A DNA stretch of 38,072 bases. Origin: Methylocystis sp. (GTDB taxonomy: Bacteria > Pseudomonadota > Alphaproteobacteria > Rhizobiales > Beijerinckiaceae). Shown here in pieces: positions 36,906-38,072 of the stretch (the first letter of the stretch is position 1; the number at the start of each line of letters is the position of its first letter). Under the pieces are notes generated by a model. The model saw only the letters and a program-made list of their open reading frames with translations. It was not told the DNA's origin and searched no databases. The translations under genes were made by a program, and so were the position numbers. Location: contig JALHNR010000004.1 in assembly GCA_022843525.1 (NCBI GenBank), positions 1 to 38,072 of the forward strand, in the 5' to 3' direction.

Positions 36906-37225
36906 GTCTCTGCTCCCGTCGCTTCCATCATCGCGCGCGCCACGAGCTCATTGGTCGCGACGTTATCGGTGTGGTCGGAGATCAGGTCGTGCTCGTTACC
37001 CCAGATCAGCAGAATGCTGCCGATCGGCGTATCCTTGGTGAGCTGCTCGGGCTTGCGGAGGATCAGCGTGTCCTCGTCGGTCGAGCCCAGCGCCGCCATG
37101 ATTGCATCGGCGTCGGTGGAGCGCTTTAACGCGGTCTCCTCGCCGTCGAAAACACTGACGGTATAGCCAGCAGCCAGGGAAAGCTCGATCAGTTTCTTGG
37201 CGATGCCTTGCTCAATGGGTCGCAT
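36902..37225 (-). CDS. Conserved-type hypothetical phage protein
   Basis: 107 residues with MRPIEQGIAKKLIELSLAAG, YTVSVFDGEETALKRSTDAD, AALGSTDEDTLILRK and SILLIWGNEHDLISDHTDN. I have the impression of a widespread uncharacterised phage family; no function is known to me. It is the first gene after leader element 1. Confidence 0.7.
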   Translation of the reverse strand: MRPIEQGIAKKLIELSLAAGYTVSVFDGEETALKRSTDADAIMAALGSTDEDTLILRKPEQLTKDTPIGSILLIWGNEHDLISDHTDNVATNELVARAMMEATGAET

Positions 37226-37246
37226 GTGTTTTGCCTCTGTATGCGT

Positions 37247-37291
37247 TGCGATGTCTCAACATCGCACATCGCTTGTTGGTTTACGGGTGGC
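37247..37291 (-). promoter_or_regulatory. Start-associated leader element 1
   Basis: Box 1 CCACCCGTAAACC (37278-37290), nine bases, then TGTGCGATGT (37268-37259). TGCGATGT (37247-37254) and ACATCGCA (37259-37266) pair perfectly around a four-base loop. Confidence 0.8.
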
Positions 37292-37294
37292 AAT

Positions 37295-37310
37295 AAGTCA
37301 AAACTGACTG
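37295..37310. promoter_or_regulatory. Operator-like palindrome, site 17
   Basis: Reads AAGTCAA-AA-CTGACTG, between the stop of the 37316 gene and box 1 of leader element 1. Confidence 0.68.
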
Positions 37311-37315
37311 GTAAA

Positions 37316-37504
37316 TCAGCGCTTTACCAGTTCGTCGGGGTCGTAGCCGAAGCGCCGCACCAGCTCCTGCGCCGAGGTCGAGCCGAGGGAAAACGTATCC
37401 ATGACCGCGGTCCACCTTGGATGCGGCGTGCCCTTACGCCATCTATTGGACCTGGCATTCGATACGGCGCGCCGCAGCAGAATATCGTCGGTCGGAGTGG
37501 TCAC
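37316..37504 (-). CDS. Small hypothetical protein
   Basis: 62 residues, basic: LLRRAVSNARSNRWRKGTPH, then PRWTAVMDTFSLGSTSAQEL and VRRFGYDPDELVKR. The last part resembles a helix-turn-helix-like end. Starts with GTG in a GTGA overlap with the upstream gene. Confidence 0.6.
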   Translation of the reverse strand: MTTPTDDILLRRAVSNARSNRWRKGTPHPRWTAVMDTFSLGSTSAQELVRRFGYDPDELVKR

Positions 37505-37728
37505 AGCGCCCTCACCTTCTCGATATTGGCGATCACGTTGTCGATCTTGGCCGAGGCCAGGCAGACTTTCATGGCCCGAGTGAACCGTTCCCGGTCGGCC
37601 GGCCGCACCTCTTCCCAGCGCGGAACCGGAATAGATCGGCCCAGATTCGACGGCTGCGCCATGAACTCGCGGCGCAGCAGCTTGAACCAGGTGACGGTGG
37701 CGACCAGGGCCGCGTCGTCCTCGATCAT
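37501..37728 (-). CDS. Small hypothetical protein
   Basis: 75 residues: MIEDDAALVATVTWFKLLRR, PVPRWEEVRPADRERFTRAM and a helical end. The ATG overlaps the upstream TGA. Unknown function. Confidence 0.6.
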   Translation of the reverse strand: MIEDDAALVATVTWFKLLRREFMAQPSNLGRSIPVPRWEEVRPADRERFTRAMKVCLASAKIDNVIANIEKVRAL

Positions 37729-38051
37729 CGAACCGCCCGGTGGCGCGACAGGTTGCGCAGAATGATTTCCGCGATGGTGTCCTCCATCGGGTCGCGCTTC
37801 ATGGCGATCGTGCAGGGGCGATGTCTCATAAGGTAGACGACCGCCTGCTCGGCCTCGCGCAGTTGCTTGCTGACCTTTGTGATCTCCGCGGTCTCGAACT
37901 CCAGCGCCTTCTGAGTGCTCTCCAGCTCCAGCTCGCAAAGCTCCAGCTGCTCAGCCAGCCCTTCGCCGTCATCGCTCAGGGAAATACCGATCGGCGCGAC
38001 GGCCGCGGTCGGCTTCTGGGGTCGTCGAAACAGGTTTCGCAACAGATCCAT
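37725..38051 (-). CDS. Hypothetical coiled-coil protein
   Basis: 108 residues. Basic N-terminus (MDLLRNLFRRPQKP), a long heptad-like coiled coil (LAEQLELCELELESTQKALE, TAEITKVSKQLREAEQAVV) and a basic C-terminus. The start is preceded by ACGAGGACAC, which shares GCGAGGAC-like sequence with the copy A/B elements. It is the first gene of its unit inside the window. Confidence 0.62.
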   Translation of the reverse strand: MDLLRNLFRRPQKPTAAVAPIGISLSDDGEGLAEQLELCELELESTQKALEFETAEITKVSKQLREAEQAVVYLMRHRPCTIAMKRDPMEDTIAEIILRNLSRHRAVR

Positions 38052-38072
38052 TGGTGCTGTGTCCTCGTTGTT

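Noticed and set aside
1-38072. CRISPR array, insertion sequence or rRNA
   Set aside because: No regularly spaced direct repeats, transposase gene or rRNA-like sequence was seen.

Overview
This window is part of a tailed double-stranded DNA phage or prophage genome. Its gene content is that of a siphovirus with a lambda-type tail: tape measure with a lambda-like C-terminus, frameshifted G/GT chaperone, and tail-tip proteins M and L. The DNA is GC-rich (about 60 percent by eye). The tape-measure transglycosylase domain, LapG-like protease, TIGR02594-type lysin and small hypothetical proteins suggest an alphaproteobacterial host, perhaps a Hyphomicrobiales (rhizobial) one. The host is inferred from protein style, not from any host sequence. 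No integrase, DNA polymerase, tail fibre or host gene is visible.

Layout. From 18.2 kb down to 1, on the minus strand, lie terS, terL, portal, scaffold, major capsid, a ParA-like ATPase, a glutaredoxin, connector and neck proteins, a cell-wall hydrolase, major tail protein, G/GT, tape measure, M, L and the start of a K-like gene. From 22.6 to 18.3 kb (minus) runs a tightly overlapped operon: two ParB-like proteins, a Zn-ribbon peptide, an unknown, a soluble ABC ATPase, a secreted LapG-like peptidase, a GNAT-fold enzyme and a winged-helix protein. From 22.7 to 28.5 kb (plus) come a UvsW-like helicase, a P-loop kinase-like protein, a ParA plus ribbon-helix-helix partition-like pair, a lipoprotein and two strange genes. 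From 38.05 down to 28.8 kb (minus) lie many small early-type genes in at least seven transcription units, including a Mesh1-like HD hydrolase and a holin candidate.

Four non-coding or compositional signals stand out. (1) Positions 27389-28643 contain no GG and no CC dinucleotide on either strand across 1255 bp. The stretch holds two complete genes, their start regions, a hairpin and a terminator, and both proteins lack Gly, Pro and Trp. (2) A 16-bp palindrome, AAGTCAG-NN-CTGACTT, occurs 17 times, nearly always between genes. It looks like a genome-wide operator or stoperator set. (3) Seven early units on the minus strand begin with the same two-box element (CCASSCGYAWWCC, 9 nt, TGTGCGA-like) followed by an inverted repeat whose sequence changes from copy to copy. 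(4) An inverted-repeat element built on GACAGCGAGGAC occurs upstream of terS and again at 31.5 kb, where it lies beside an adenine-depleted stretch and four iteron-like repeats.

How the parts may work together (inference): the palindromes would let one regulator silence the lysogenic genome at many points. The ParA/RHH pair hints at plasmid-like maintenance. The helicase, kinase and GNAT/ABC/ParB genes could serve replication or DNA modification, which is one possible context for the GG/CC-free island.
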